From the NCBI GenBank assembly GCA_022578965.1, contig MU400574.1:124001-188000 (forward strand): a DNA stretch of 64,000 bases. Reading direction: 5' to 3'. How positions within the stretch are numbered: position 1 is the stretch's first letter; each line of letters starts with the position of its first letter. Below the pieces are notes generated by a model. That model searched no databases, was not told the origin of the DNA, and was given only the letters and a program-made list of their open reading frames with translations. This DNA is from Xylaria sp. FL1777 (lineage: Eukaryota; Ascomycota; Sordariomycetes; Xylariales; Xylariaceae). This document shows positions 1-10,089 of this stretch, in pieces. Both the position numbers and the translations under genes were made by a program.

Positions 1-362
1 AGGCCAGGCAGGGCGCCCTCCGTGGTCACACCAGAGCTTTCCACCGTAGTTTCGGCCGCGAAGTCGGCGCCGAGATTGTGGCTTAGGACCACACTACGCG
101 CTGCCCTCTCCGAAGCTTCGAAGGTGCGGATATCATCCGGAGCAACGGCAACGTCCACGGTCCATGTCCCACCTTTCTCACGGCGGCGTTGCAGTTCGAT
201 TGATGCGTCAACGAGGGCGACGTCAGCACTGGCATATGAGACGCGATACACCTTATATCCGTCATAGCTGACCTTCGCGGGCGCAGGCTGGCCGAGGGGG
301 CTCGCCATGGTCAGGCCCGCGGCGGCGAGGAGAAGACCTCCAACCTTGAAATTGAGCTTCAT
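1..362 (-). CDS. M14 zinc carboxypeptidase, N-terminal part (truncated by window edge)
   Basis: The minus-strand frame starts at ATG 362..360 and stays open to the window edge. The first 20 or so residues (MKLNFKVGGLLLAAAGLTMA) form a typical signal peptide with a likely cut before SPLG, so the product should be secreted. The next stretch (SYDGYKVYRVS, then VDVAVAPDDIRTFEA) matches the activation pro-domain of fungal M14A metallocarboxypeptidases, which keeps the zinc protease inactive until cleaved. The catalytic domain (HxxE...H zinc site) lies outside the window, so activity cannot be judged. Such enzymes trim C-terminal residues from extracellular peptides. Other M14 members such as the Ecm14 pseudo-peptidases share a related pro-domain, but the length and signal peptide favour the secreted class. 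Family assignment is from recognition of the pro-domain only. Confidence 0.72.
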   Translation of the reverse strand, partial: MKLNFKVGGLLLAAAGLTMASPLGQPAPAKVSYDGYKVYRVSYASADVALVDASIELQRRREKGGTWTVDVAVAPDDIRTFEASERAARSVVLSHNLGADFAAETTVESSGVTTEGALPG

Positions 363-416
363 ATTCGTTATTCTATCACGAAGAATGTAAGAAGAAGGAG
401 AAGTATTAGAAGATAA

Positions 417-435
417 TCTCTCTCTCTCTCTCTCT
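417..435. repeat. (TC)n microsatellite in the carboxypeptidase leader
   Basis: A pure TC dinucleotide run of 19 bases lies about 55 bp upstream of the carboxypeptidase start. It reads as a GA-rich tract in the transcribed sense. Confidence 0.7.
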
Positions 436-519
436 TTCTCTAATCCTCGCCCACGATGCTAAGGAAGTTGTTTGGTTCGGTTGGGATTCGCTCAGGCTGC
501 ATTTCCTTCCGATCGATCG

Positions 520-527
520 TATTTATA
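520..527 (-). promoter_or_regulatory. TATA box (TATAAATA) of the carboxypeptidase gene
   Basis: On the minus strand the octamer TATAAATA lies about 158 bp upstream of the carboxypeptidase start codon. This is a plausible core-promoter position for a fungal secreted-enzyme gene with a 5' leader of roughly 120 bases. Confidence 0.45.
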
Positions 528-1804
528 CCCATGTCGTGCGTGGCCGTATTATTTATGACTACCCAGGTGGTAAGCATTTCCCTCCATTAGTGAGTTGAGT
601 CCGATGACGATGCGACGCAACGCCATTTCGCCATTCGACTCGGCTTGGCTCCTTCCTGAAACTGCAGTTCTCTTCATCGCTTGAGATGAGGTGACAGGGC
701 TGCAGGATATCGACATACCGCTAGCTACCTATATAATGCATCATCCCTCTGTTTTCTACTTTCGTCTCTTCCCCGCATGCACATGGGTCGTAGCGTGTCA
801 ATGTAACCGCTAATCATCACAGCATATGTGAAGTATTTGATGTATATGTACCCTGAACTGCGGGAAGAGGTAGGACGAACCCATATCCATATCGAAGTAA
901 GATGAATAGGAGTGCGACTCTCTTCCGATACATATTATCCAACGTGCCAATTTTGCTGCCACTGCTAGTATTATTCGCAAGTCGATATTTACGTAATTAG
1001 CTACAACATATGTTCAGTGTCGGCGGAAGCATTAGGTTTTAGGGTGTTAAAACCTAGATGGCCTGGCGGATCTATATATGAGCAGTTAATTCTTTGTATC
1101 TCGACATGGAGTTGGAGTATATGATAAGTGAATGCATGGTGTTAGATCCTCTAGTGTAGGCTGTAGCACACTGATGCCCCCCTCAAGTCTTCCTCGCGGG
1201 ATATACAATACCTATTTCGTTTGGGAGGGTCTATCAAAGATATTAGCAACGGATAAATCAGTATCTTTTTCTATTGGACCTTCCTATAAGCTTTACTATG
1301 GCTAGTGGACGGTCGTAGTGCGCGTACTTGCCTCGTGACTATCAGTGTAAGTCTATAATATCATTCGCAGCAAGGGTCACAACATACACATTCAAGGTAC
1401 ATGTTTTGGAAGGGGAGACTATTACTTTCTTCATACATAAATTCAAGGGAGGAGGAGGGAAGGGGGCCTCTTTTCTGTTTAATTTTCATTATTGTTACCA
1501 TCTCTCAACGCCACAACGCATACAACAAGTGCTTCTCTAATACGTAAGGAGTTCCCTTACTTTGCCTCTTTTATATCTTCAATCTCTCTTGTAGAAAAAA
1601 AGCGACGTGGAGTAAACAAGTACTCAAATGCGTTTTGTTTTAATTTCCAGGCTAAACTGCTAACATAAGAGAAGGGTGTTGAGGGAGAGAATCAAAACAT
1701 TGAACAGAATGGTATTATACGAGTTGTGACATAACATTAATTTGTACCAAACGCCGCCTAATGCCTACCTCATTTCATCAATCAATCGTTCCGGATTTAG
1801 GTAT

Positions 1805-4654
1805 TCATGCCACTGGTCCCTGAGGATGGGCATCAAGGTCCACGTCCGCGACGAGCGTCCGCTGGTGGGCGCTGTTGCGGACAAGGTTGCTGAAGTATTT
1901 GAAGGCGACCTCGCTTTCAGAACGTGTTTTCAGGGTCTCGTCTCTACGTGAACCGAGCTGTTCAACCGACCGTGTCAAGCCGACGCGGAGATTATCGGCA
2001 GGGAACCGCAACACTTTGCGTACCGAACTGGCTATGCGTGTGCTATTTGCATGCACGTAGTCCATAGAATCCAATTGCGCTGAAAGCTTGACAGATAAAC
2101 TATGAGGAAGCGACTGTGGGATCTGTTGGAGAACATATACCGCGGCGGACACAACTGTTGTATATGTAATTAGCAACCCGTAGAGCGTTATTATGTCTGG
2201 TGTATGGAACTTCTTACCTGCCAGGGCGACTGCCGGGATAATCAACTTCTTGAGATTCTCGTTTCCAACAATCTTTGCGGCACTCAGCGCATGATCTACC
2301 CAACTATTCCCGCCGACCAGTCTCCCACCTACGGCAGTTGCCAAAGTCAAGGCCATGCCAGTACCAGCCACTTTCTCCTGACGCTGCATAAGGGTAGACC
2401 AGTCGACAAGGTCCCAAAATTCAGTAGGCAGGTCAATCTCTTTTGCTAGCGCATCTCGTCGCCTTCGGAACATAATATCAGATCGGAAACTTAGGTCGTG
2501 ATATTCATTGCCAAGATGAAGGATGCCGAGTTGCTTAATAGCATTGACTCCGTTGACCGTCCTCGAACGGGCATGCTCTTCACAAGACGTAACGGCAGAT
2601 GAGATTTCGTTCAGCATCGCTTCCTTGAGGTCATCAGCAAAGTCAAATACGCCGAATAGCCCCGGGTATGGCACGCCTAGAGTGCTGTCGCCTGCATGAG
2701 CAATTGCCAAGTTGAGCGCATTTCTTGTGTGGTCATAGATATCCTTGCAGGTGACCTCGATGGTTTGATCGATCTCATCCCCTACTTCTACTTTGGCTTT
2801 CTTAGAGAATTCCAGCTGTGGCTCGATTTCTTCTAAATCCTTGGTCACACGATCTAGCTCGGATTGCGCAACATCTACGTTGACGGTGGCGAGGACATGG
2901 ACATCATTTAGGATGTTCATGAGATAAGTCTTGGCGGGGGTAAGTTTCGACCGTGCGCGCTTCTCCAGAACAAAGTGCCTCAGAGACTGCTCCAATTTCT
3001 GGAAGTCTTGGATTTTCTCTTTCTCTTTCCCTTTACCTTTGGGGTCATCGCCTGGCTCGTCCCCGCCGCCACCTCCACTCGAGCTACCACTGCCTCCTCC
3101 AGCAGGACCGCCCGGGGGCGAGAGCATCGTCGGGATGGCATTACTTGAGACAAAATGTACTAGTTCTGTGGACTCCTTAAATGTGCGGGGGCTTAGGCCA
3201 TAGACCTGCTCCAAGATCATCTTTCGACATCGTTCTTGGTCCCGGATCATATCAAAGCCATTGACAACCATGAATATGTAGGCTTTCTCTGCTGCTGCGG
3301 CCCATATGAATTCCTTAGCCGATTGGGTAAAGTGGTTAGCTGCAGAAACGACGAAGACAACAACATCAATCTCTTCTTGTCGAGCAAAGATGGCGGTGGT
3401 CTTGGTTGTGTCCGAATTGAGACCGGGAGCATCGATGAGTGCAATGTCCACCACGCCGTTGTTGAGCAACGACTCGTCTACGGTACGGATATCCTTGACA
3501 TAAACCTTGCATTGCATATAGGTCGAGTTGTCGAGCACGATCTGTTCAAGCTTAGAAAGCGGGAATACATCATAGGTTGATTCATCGTGTCGGTTATAGA
3601 TAGTATCCTTGTGCACTGCGTGAACCTCCTCCAGGCCTCCATTTTCCCGTGCATCCAAAACTTCACAGAAAATACTCGTACAGGGCTGTTGATCTTCGGG
3701 TAGCACCTTGCGTCGCAACAGGGCATTGCAGAAGGTCGATTTACCGGCATTCAAGTCTCCGGTGACTAGGACCTTGCTAGAGGTATCGTCGATGCGTTCT
3801 TGTAGTGAAACCAAGTGTTTGATGCTTGTGCGTATCTTGCCATCCAGCAATGACGCAACAGAGCCCTTTTCTAGCGAGTGGACGAGCTCAGACTGGTTCA
3901 GGGCCCCTAGTTTAAGATCGAGCTTGAGGATGGAAAACTCCTGTGCAATCTGGGTTGATATCAATCGCGGAGCCTCTGCGGCAGACTTATTCTCGGCGTC
4001 CTTGCTCGACTCAGCAGCAGGTTCGTCGTCGGGGAATGCCGTCATGGACCGTCGCAGAGGTGGCGGGGGGTGTACAGGATCGGCGGCAGCTGAGAATGTA
4101 CGGTGTAAGCCGGCGCCCGGGGCAGATCGTTCGGATGCGCTGATGTCGGCGCGCTGGACGGAGGGATAGTGGGCAGGCCAAGTGGCATTTGTCTCTTGCA
4201 GGCTTTGGAGAAGATCGATGACCCGGTTGATGGAGCGGCCCAGCGCGACCCGCTGTTTGTTGTACCATAGCTGAGAAATAGCGGTGACCTGGTTTCGCTG
4301 GTCGGCCTCGGGATTCCCGGTCGACTGACGCGGCACCACCATGTCCCCGGCAAGACTTGGGTCAGTTCGAGGAGAGCCCAGGGGCAGCTTGGACGAGCCG
4401 AGCTCGTCGCCGGCGATGCTGCTTCCGCCATATCCCGAGTCCGTCCCGAGGAGTGATTGTAGTCTCGTCGCATGGTGGGAAGTCGAGCCACTGCCAACTG
4501 TAACGTATGCAGGTCTGCCAGTCTCATTCATTGCTCTGGGAGTAGTAGGTATAATAGTTTCGCGTGCATCGTTCGATGCCTCGTCACCGCTGTCTCGGGC
4601 GTCTCGGGCGGAGGGCTTGCCCCTCGACACCGGCGGGAAATATTCCTGGCTCAT
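1805..4654 (-). CDS. fzo1: Mitofusin Fzo1, dynamin-like GTPase of mitochondrial outer-membrane fusion
   Basis: This is a single-exon gene of 949 residues. I chose ATG 4654 (MSQEYFPPVSRG) because the upstream in-frame ATG at 4843 would add 63 residues that look like leader sequence. The GTPase domain has the P-loop GDLNAGKST at about residues 299-307, the G3 motif DAPG at about 408 and VNGFD in the G4 position near 465. Two hydrophobic stretches at about 763-813 and 821-842 correspond to the paired outer-membrane segments, followed by a C-terminal heptad-rich tail. A low-complexity Gly/Ser/Lys insert (about 515-548) follows the GTPase domain. Fzo1 tethers and fuses mitochondrial outer membranes by GTP hydrolysis. 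The N-terminal 230 or so residues are Ser/Pro-rich and probably disordered. Identity is secure from domain order; the start is likely but not proven. Confidence 0.93.
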   Translation of the reverse strand: MSQEYFPPVSRGKPSARDARDSGDEASNDARETIIPTTPRAMNETGRPAYVTVGSGSTSHHATRLQSLLGTDSGYGGSSIAGDELGSSKLPLGSPRTDPSLAGDMVVPRQSTGNPEADQRNQVTAISQLWYNKQRVALGRSINRVIDLLQSLQETNATWPAHYPSVQRADISASERSAPGAGLHRTFSAAADPVHPPPPLRRSMTAFPDDEPAAESSKDAENKSAAEAPRLISTQIAQEFSILKLDLKLGALNQSELVHSLEKGSVASLLDGKIRTSIKHLVSLQERIDDTSSKVLVTGDLNAGKSTFCNALLRRKVLPEDQQPCTSIFCEVLDARENGGLEEVHAVHKDTIYNRHDESTYDVFPLSKLEQIVLDNSTYMQCKVYVKDIRTVDESLLNNGVVDIALIDAPGLNSDTTKTTAIFARQEEIDVVVFVVSAANHFTQSAKEFIWAAAAEKAYIFMVVNGFDMIRDQERCRKMILEQVYGLSPRTFKESTELVHFVSSNAIPTMLSPPGGPAGGGSGSSSGGGGGDEPGDDPKGKGKEKEKIQDFQKLEQSLRHFVLEKRARSKLTPAKTYLMNILNDVHVLATVNVDVAQSELDRVTKDLEEIEPQLEFSKKAKVEVGDEIDQTIEVTCKDIYDHTRNALNLAIAHAGDSTLGVPYPGLFGVFDFADDLKEAMLNEISSAVTSCEEHARSRTVNGVNAIKQLGILHLGNEYHDLSFRSDIMFRRRRDALAKEIDLPTEFWDLVDWSTLMQRQEKVAGTGMALTLATAVGGRLVGGNSWVDHALSAAKIVGNENLKKLIIPAVALAGKKFHTPDIITLYGLLITYTTVVSAAVYVLQQIPQSLPHSLSVKLSAQLDSMDYVHANSTRIASSVRKVLRFPADNLRVGLTRSVEQLGSRRDETLKTRSESEVAFKYFSNLVRNSAHQRTLVADVDLDAHPQGPVA

Positions 4655-5546
4655 GGCAATTGCGGTAATGGCTAGACGTTGGGATCCATGAACATGAAAA
4701 TATGTCTGCCCACAAGCCGATGTGGTGGGATAGAGACGTAGGTTGGAGTGATGTTTTAGGTTGTTCTCGTGGGCGTTGTTGAAAAGGGAAGACAGTGGGC
4801 GATTCAAGAAAAATGTGTCGGTGACGAGATATATTGCTTGCATTCAATTGAGTCTGACTGGGGCGGCATTATTGGGTAGCAAGTAGGTACACACTACCTC
4901 ACAACGCATCGACCCAAGCTACATGTAGCCGCCACCAACTTGTGGGACGCCACTCTACATTAAAAAGTCATTAAGTATCTAGGGTACCTACCTACCTCTA
5001 CTCCTAAACTGCGGATTTACATGTAGACCTTTTTGAGTGAGCGTCATGGTGCTGTAGGTAGGTAAAGCTACTAGTAAGAAATGAAAGATTTGTTTTATTA
5101 CTAAGTATTGATCAAAAGGACTAAAATAGTAGAATGCCGAGGACTGGCATTCTACAAGGTACACATACTGTTGTCTGTACTGTACACGCTATCTCTAGGT
5201 ACCTATAGAGTTAGGCAATAAGCCACAGGATGCCGCTGTGGCGAGCCCACCAGCAGACAGTAAGGTACCCATCTATGTACCATGTATACAAACTACCACA
5301 GCCTCGAACTGACGTAGATAGTCCTACCTTAGTATTAGCGAACTCTACTGCCTTCCTTCATTCTTAGATCTTGCCGAGCAACCTTACCCGAGAGACGGAT
5401 ACCGATCAATTGAACAAGAAGACGCCAACTACAAGCCACCTAAGCAATCGTATTCTAAGCAGTCCTCTCCCTCACCGGCTAGCTATTCTATTTTCTAGTG
5501 AGACTAGGTTGCCTACCTGCCTGGCTCCTTCGTCACGGAAGCAGCG
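4655..5546. other. Divergent promoter region between fzo1 and vps2
   Basis: About 0.9 kb separates two divergently transcribed genes. It contains several copies of the TAGGTACCTA-type palindrome around 4880-5060 and 5200-5280. No additional gene is supported. Confidence 0.5.
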
Positions 5547-6495
5547 ATGAATGTAAGAACAAGCACACCTATACCAGAATCACCCCCGTCTCCATCTACA
5601 TATCTCAACAAGATAGCCGCTGACAGGTACGGCCGAGTTAGATCCTAGAATGGGCTTTTGGTAAGCGCATGACGCCGGCCGAGCGTCTGCGCAAGAACCA
5701 ACGCCTCCTCGATAAGGCGATCCGTGAGATCGATCAACAGAAAGTCAAGCTAGAGAGACAGGAGAAGCAGCTCGTAGGCCAGATCAAGCAAAGTGCGCAG
5801 AAGGGTCAGATGGGAGCGGCCAAGATACAAGCAAAAGACTTGGTGCGCACGCGAAGGTCGGCAGCCATGCTCTTCGTCTCATCTTACGCCAGAGCAGACT
5901 CCCGCGACTGACTACTCTTCATGCTGCAGGTACATCGAGAAGTTCTACGGGCTCAAGAGTAATCTGCAAAAGATATCCTTGCGTCTCCAGGTATGCCGAT
6001 GTTGATATTCGACATCACCAGTCGCTAATGCATGACGGTTGCAGACACATCGGACAAATGAACAGATGATGCAGGCCATGAAGGGCGCCACCATGGCCCT
6101 GGGAAGCATGAACCGGACCATGAACCTCCCAGCCTTACAACGGATCGCCATGGAATTTGAGCGCGAGAACGACATTATGGAACAGAGGCAGGAGATGATG
6201 GATGATGCCATCGACGATGCCATGGATGTGGGCGTGGAGGAAGAGGGCGACGAGGTTGTAGAGCAGGTATTAGAGGAGATTGGAGTCGATCTAAACCAAG
6301 CCGTGAGTAGCCCAACGATTTCTGGCAGAATGAATTCTTTCTAACTAGTAGGTGTAGTTCGGAGAGACGCCCACAGGTCTTCAGTCCGATAAAGTTCCCG
6401 AGAACAGAGTAGCTCAGGCAATCGGGGGTCCCAGCGGAGGTGGTGATTCTGCGGATGACGATCTACAGGCTCGCCTTGACAGCCTGAGAAAGTGA
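5547..6495 (+). CDS. vps2: ESCRT-III subunit Vps2/Did4 (CHMP2 family)
   Basis: I assembled five exons: 5547-5552, 5642-5856, 5930-5990, 6045-6302 and 6358-6495, giving 225 residues. The first exon is only ATGAAT. It splices to a frame reading ILEWAFGKRMTPAERLR, the characteristic start of Vps2 proteins. Phases agree at every junction, and introns of 89, 73, 54 and 55 bp carry CTGAC or CTAAT branch sites. The product is the usual charged, coiled-coil Snf7-fold protein: a basic N-terminal half, an acidic region rich in D/E at about 150-170, and a C-terminal MIT-interacting motif (DDLQARLDSLRK) that binds the AAA ATPase Vps4. Vps2 caps ESCRT-III filaments with Vps24 during multivesicular-body sorting at endosomes. 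The intron 2 donor is the weaker GTCGGC. Confidence 0.93.
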
Positions 6496-6702
6496 AGGCC
6501 GCTGCCATGCACGAGCACTGCATGCCGTCTATACTGAACTCAAAGGCTTTTTTTTTTCGGTCTTGGCTTGAAGCAAATACACTTGTTATGGAGGATAACG
6601 GATGAAGGGTATGATGAATCATATGGGGCATAACCAAACACCCACGATATCATCCTTAATGCCACAAGCCTTCCTTCGTTTCCTGCCTAGTCATGTCTAC
6701 GT

Positions 6703-6995
6703 CTATCTATGCAGCTGGTACAAAATCATTAAAGCATCATCCTGAAATCTCAAGCACGCCTCTTTGTCTAGGCGTGCTGGATTCGCTTGTACCCATCTAC
6801 CATTACGCAGGCTATGCTCCACCATCCTATCAAGATCGAGGGTCTGCTCGTCGATGCCAATAATCTTTCAATGTCCACGCTCAGCGCACGAATAATGACA
6901 TCCACCATAACATAGGCAAGATCCGCCAACTCCCTTCCCCGTCCCCCCGCGAGCCTGCCTTGTCGAAACCCGCAAACGTCTGCGTATCTGAGCAC
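6703..6995 (-). pseudogene. Decayed gene fragment, possibly MazG-like pyrophosphohydrolase
   Basis: Two minus-strand frames are both protein-like but out of register. The upstream one contains GRELADLAYVMVDVIIRALS. After an apparent frameshift near 6870 the other reads IGIDEQTLDLDRMVEHSL and ends at TAG 6705..6703 after DDALMILYQLHR. The ELAD...D-x4-R pattern followed by GID and a charged helix resembles the all-alpha MazG fold of NTP pyrophosphohydrolases, but I cannot confirm it. No intact start or N-terminal metal-binding helix is visible upstream. It is best read as a relic rather than a spliced gene, because no convincing donor/acceptor pair repairs the shift. Confidence 0.35.
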
Positions 6996-8850
6996 GTTTA
7001 TTTGCTTCTTACAGTGGTATTAGATACAACTGGATTGAGTATGCGACCCGTTTCTCTATTATCTTACCACTACGGGGCCGAGTTGATTCCGATGGCACCC
7101 ATCACCACCTCCCATGTCGCTCTCATTATGAAGTCTCGACTTCCTAAGAATCAGCCTAGCCTCAGGCTCTCAGGCTCGCAGCCTCATCTTCGGCTATGAT
7201 GTCGCGCAAAGCGTCTTGACATAGTAATCGAATTTCTACACCTCATGATCAACTAGATGCTATGCAGTATCGTCGTCGATAGTACTGCGTCTGAGATTAC
7301 GAGGACTGGGTACGCATTCTGTGGCCCTGCAAGCCAATATTCACCTACGCCTATCGCTGTCGTTCGTCGCTCTAGCGAACGGGGAGCATTACCTAGCATA
7401 GGAAGGAGATCGGGACGCAAACTACGGGGAACATGGATAGTATAGCATGTCAAGATGGGTGATGGCGGCATCGCAGGATAGAGAGCCTAGTCCATCATGT
7501 GTCAAGGCTAAGTTGGTGGCAGCCTATGGTGCGAGTTTAAGTCGTGTTTGCGGGTCGTGTAGTTAAAGGAGAGACGTATTAGACATTTTGTCCCTTGTTT
7601 ATACGCTTGCGGATGACTGTCCATATAATTCATAATGCATAAGGTATTCATGCATAACAATACTTATCCATTCTTGATCGGACTCTACTCCTCAAGCCAT
7701 GATGCGACTAGTGTTGTACCACTTCATGTCTCCACGACTAAGAAGTCCCTGGACAGCGGCGTGCCTGCGGGACCCAACCAACCTGCTGCTGAACTCAGTC
7801 TTGAAACCCAGTATCTATCGCCTCTTGCGAGTTTCTATAGCCAGTTCCGAGGTTAAATGTATCTTTGCTTAGCAATCCCGAGCATCACCGTGGCAAACCC
7901 CCCATGTGTTTGTGGAATGGATGGAAATTTCGGAGCTTGATGATACATGTAATTTGATTAGGGCAGAACAACAAGTCTGGAATATTCAACAAGATATATC
8001 TTAAAGTTGCCGCTATATGGGGTGTCTATATGGTAATATCTAGGTTCCGGATGTCACTAAGTTAGGTAGTTAAGACTGCGGCAGGTGATAGTTTGCGTTG
8101 TAAGCTGGACCATCTTGCTTCCAGTACCTTAGAGATAAGCATCCAGGTAGGCAAACCTATACTATATGTACATACCTACATGTCAGTAGTTGTTCACAAC
8201 CTAACCTAGGTACGTTGGATACACGTAGTCCTGGTGTAGTATTGTATATACTTATAGCACTACAATGTCTGAGCAATGGTTTTGACAAGGAACTTGCAAC
8301 TTTGGCTCATTAGTAAAAGTAATCATGCAAGGAGACATGAAGAAGTCAGGAGCACTTCTAGGAAGCCTCGTTAATTAAGAATTGAAGGGGTTGCTAAGGT
8401 GACAACTATAATTCATAATCACTAATGTAACTTGGCATACATGGCATGCTTGGTTAAAGGTTATGGAGCTTGCTATGATGATGACCGGGATCCTGGATAA
8501 GCCACGCCACGTGCTGCTGGCGCGCAGCTGTAGCCAAGAACTTGTTATACCTCTATTAGATGCTGAGAAATACAGCGTTGTAACTCTATAGAATAGGGTG
8601 ATTTGTTGTTGCACCAGGCATAAATTGTAGGGAGTTGTTGTGAAGTTTGAAAGAAATAAACCTCAAGCATCTATAATATCATGTAAACAAGGGAGACGCA
8701 CAGTTTCTATTATATATTAAGTGCAGTGTTCATTTACGTAAGGTAGGTGCATCTAACTCACCTTACTACCTAAAATAGCGTACTCCATAGGTCTACATAC
8801 GCAGTAGGTAAACCTACATACTGTTGGTTAGTTCCTCCTCATCCTCCTCC

Positions 8851-8880
8851 CTAGGTACCTACCTAGGTACTTAGTAGGTA
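8851..8880. repeat. Palindromic CTAGGTACCTACCTAGGTAC cluster
   Basis: This is a dense copy of the window-wide TAGGTACCTA / CCTAGGTA family, with nested inverted repeats. Looser copies flank it from about 8740 to 8930. Confidence 0.7.
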
Positions 8881-9239
8881 GTAGTACTACTACCACTATA
8901 TCATCATAGTGTACGTATAGGTACCACCACCGCTGGTGCACGTTCCCCCTCCATCCTTCCTTAGCATCTTTCCTGGCAACCCCACGATTTATCATCCGTT
9001 TACCCTGCCAGTTCCTTACTACCCCTACCTCTTATACCACGACAACAACCTCACAACCTCTGTACATATCAACACCACGGCCGACACTCCCGACGCCAGG
9101 CTACGTCCCACGAGCCACGGCCAGATCTCCGGCGTACTACCGATGCTTTTTACACCTGGTGCTCCGAGCTCCTTTGTTTGCGCCTCACAGAGACTCTCCC
9201 TTGCATGACGTCGATCCTCTCGTCTCGCATCTTTCACTG

Positions 9240-9289
9240 GTAAGTACAACGTGAGGTTGTCGCATGATCTCGTTCCTTGCACCTTGCAG
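9240..9289 (+). other. Candidate 5'-UTR intron of the PP2C gene
   Basis: A canonical GTAAGT donor at 9240 and a TTGCAG acceptor ending at 9289 would define a 50-bp leader intron. It lies in the pyrimidine-rich stretch upstream of the PP2C start. Transcription here is inferred, not shown. Confidence 0.3.
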
Positions 9290-10089
9290 ACACACACCTC
9301 ATTCCTATCTTCCTGCCTACCTGTCTTCCTACCAATATCTCTATTTTACCGCCCAGGTCAAAACTATCTTGAGTACCGTGATGTAGTCTATCGTCTTCAT
9401 TGGCTGTCTATTATCTGTCTATCTATCCATTGCGTGCGTCTTAGCGTTTGCGGTTGTCTGCGAAAGCAGAGTCAACACAAATACTTGTAGTTATGTTGCC
9501 GTCTCCTTCCCTCTAGAACAGTCACCAAGCAAGCTAGCAAACAAAGTTCGCTCCGTCAGCCGCGTTAACACTGCATTTGTGTCTGTCCGCCTGTCTCATT
9601 TCCTGCATATTGTACCTTTCCACCCTTTATACATCCTCCTTTTTCACCCCCTTACCCAAGCCTTCGTGCTGTGTCCACGGCCCACTCTCAAAGACATTCA
9701 CACCCAGGACTAACGTTGTGAACAGTTTTGCTCTCTCTAGACAAGATAACAAGCATTGTTCCCGCTTTGCAATTGCAATCACGGCCCCCTCGGTGTATGA
9801 CGACAACTAAATTTGCCCATATAACCACCCATATCTTTATCTGATTGCTTGTTACTCCTGGTAACCCGGTGGTTTTGCAGTCGATTGTATCTCTCCAGCA
9901 CCTATTTTATATTCGATACTCAACACGACTCAGTCCCCTCACTTCCTCCTTACTTCCGCCCGCTCTTCAGATATCCGACGTGCTACCGAGCTGTGTGTAA
10001 CAGTCGTCATTAGCACTCCGCCCCCCTCCGAAAATCTGGCAGGAAATAAACGTCGCAGTATCTCCTCCCAAGGAGGTCTGCTGAATAGG

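Larger units (their letters stand above)
363..1804. other. Intergenic between carboxypeptidase and fzo1
   Basis: Apart from the promoter of the carboxypeptidase gene at the left, this stretch holds only short frames without recognisable protein content. It is AT-rich near the 3' end of fzo1. No RNA gene was recognised. Confidence 0.5.
6996..10089. other. Intergenic region and long pyrimidine-rich leader of the PP2C gene
   Basis: The left two thirds hold no supported gene. From about 8930 to 10089 the plus strand becomes strongly C/T-rich, as in long fungal 5' leaders. A cluster of palindromic CCTAGGTA/TAGGTACC elements at about 8740-8930 probably lies at or before the promoter. Short open frames in the leader could act as upstream ORFs; none resembles a known protein. 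Confidence 0.45.

Noticed and set aside
4655..4843. Upstream in-frame Met of Fzo1 adding 63 residues
   Set aside because: The extension (MQAIYLVTDTFFLNRP...) does not resemble a mitofusin N-terminus, while MSQEYFPPVSRG does.
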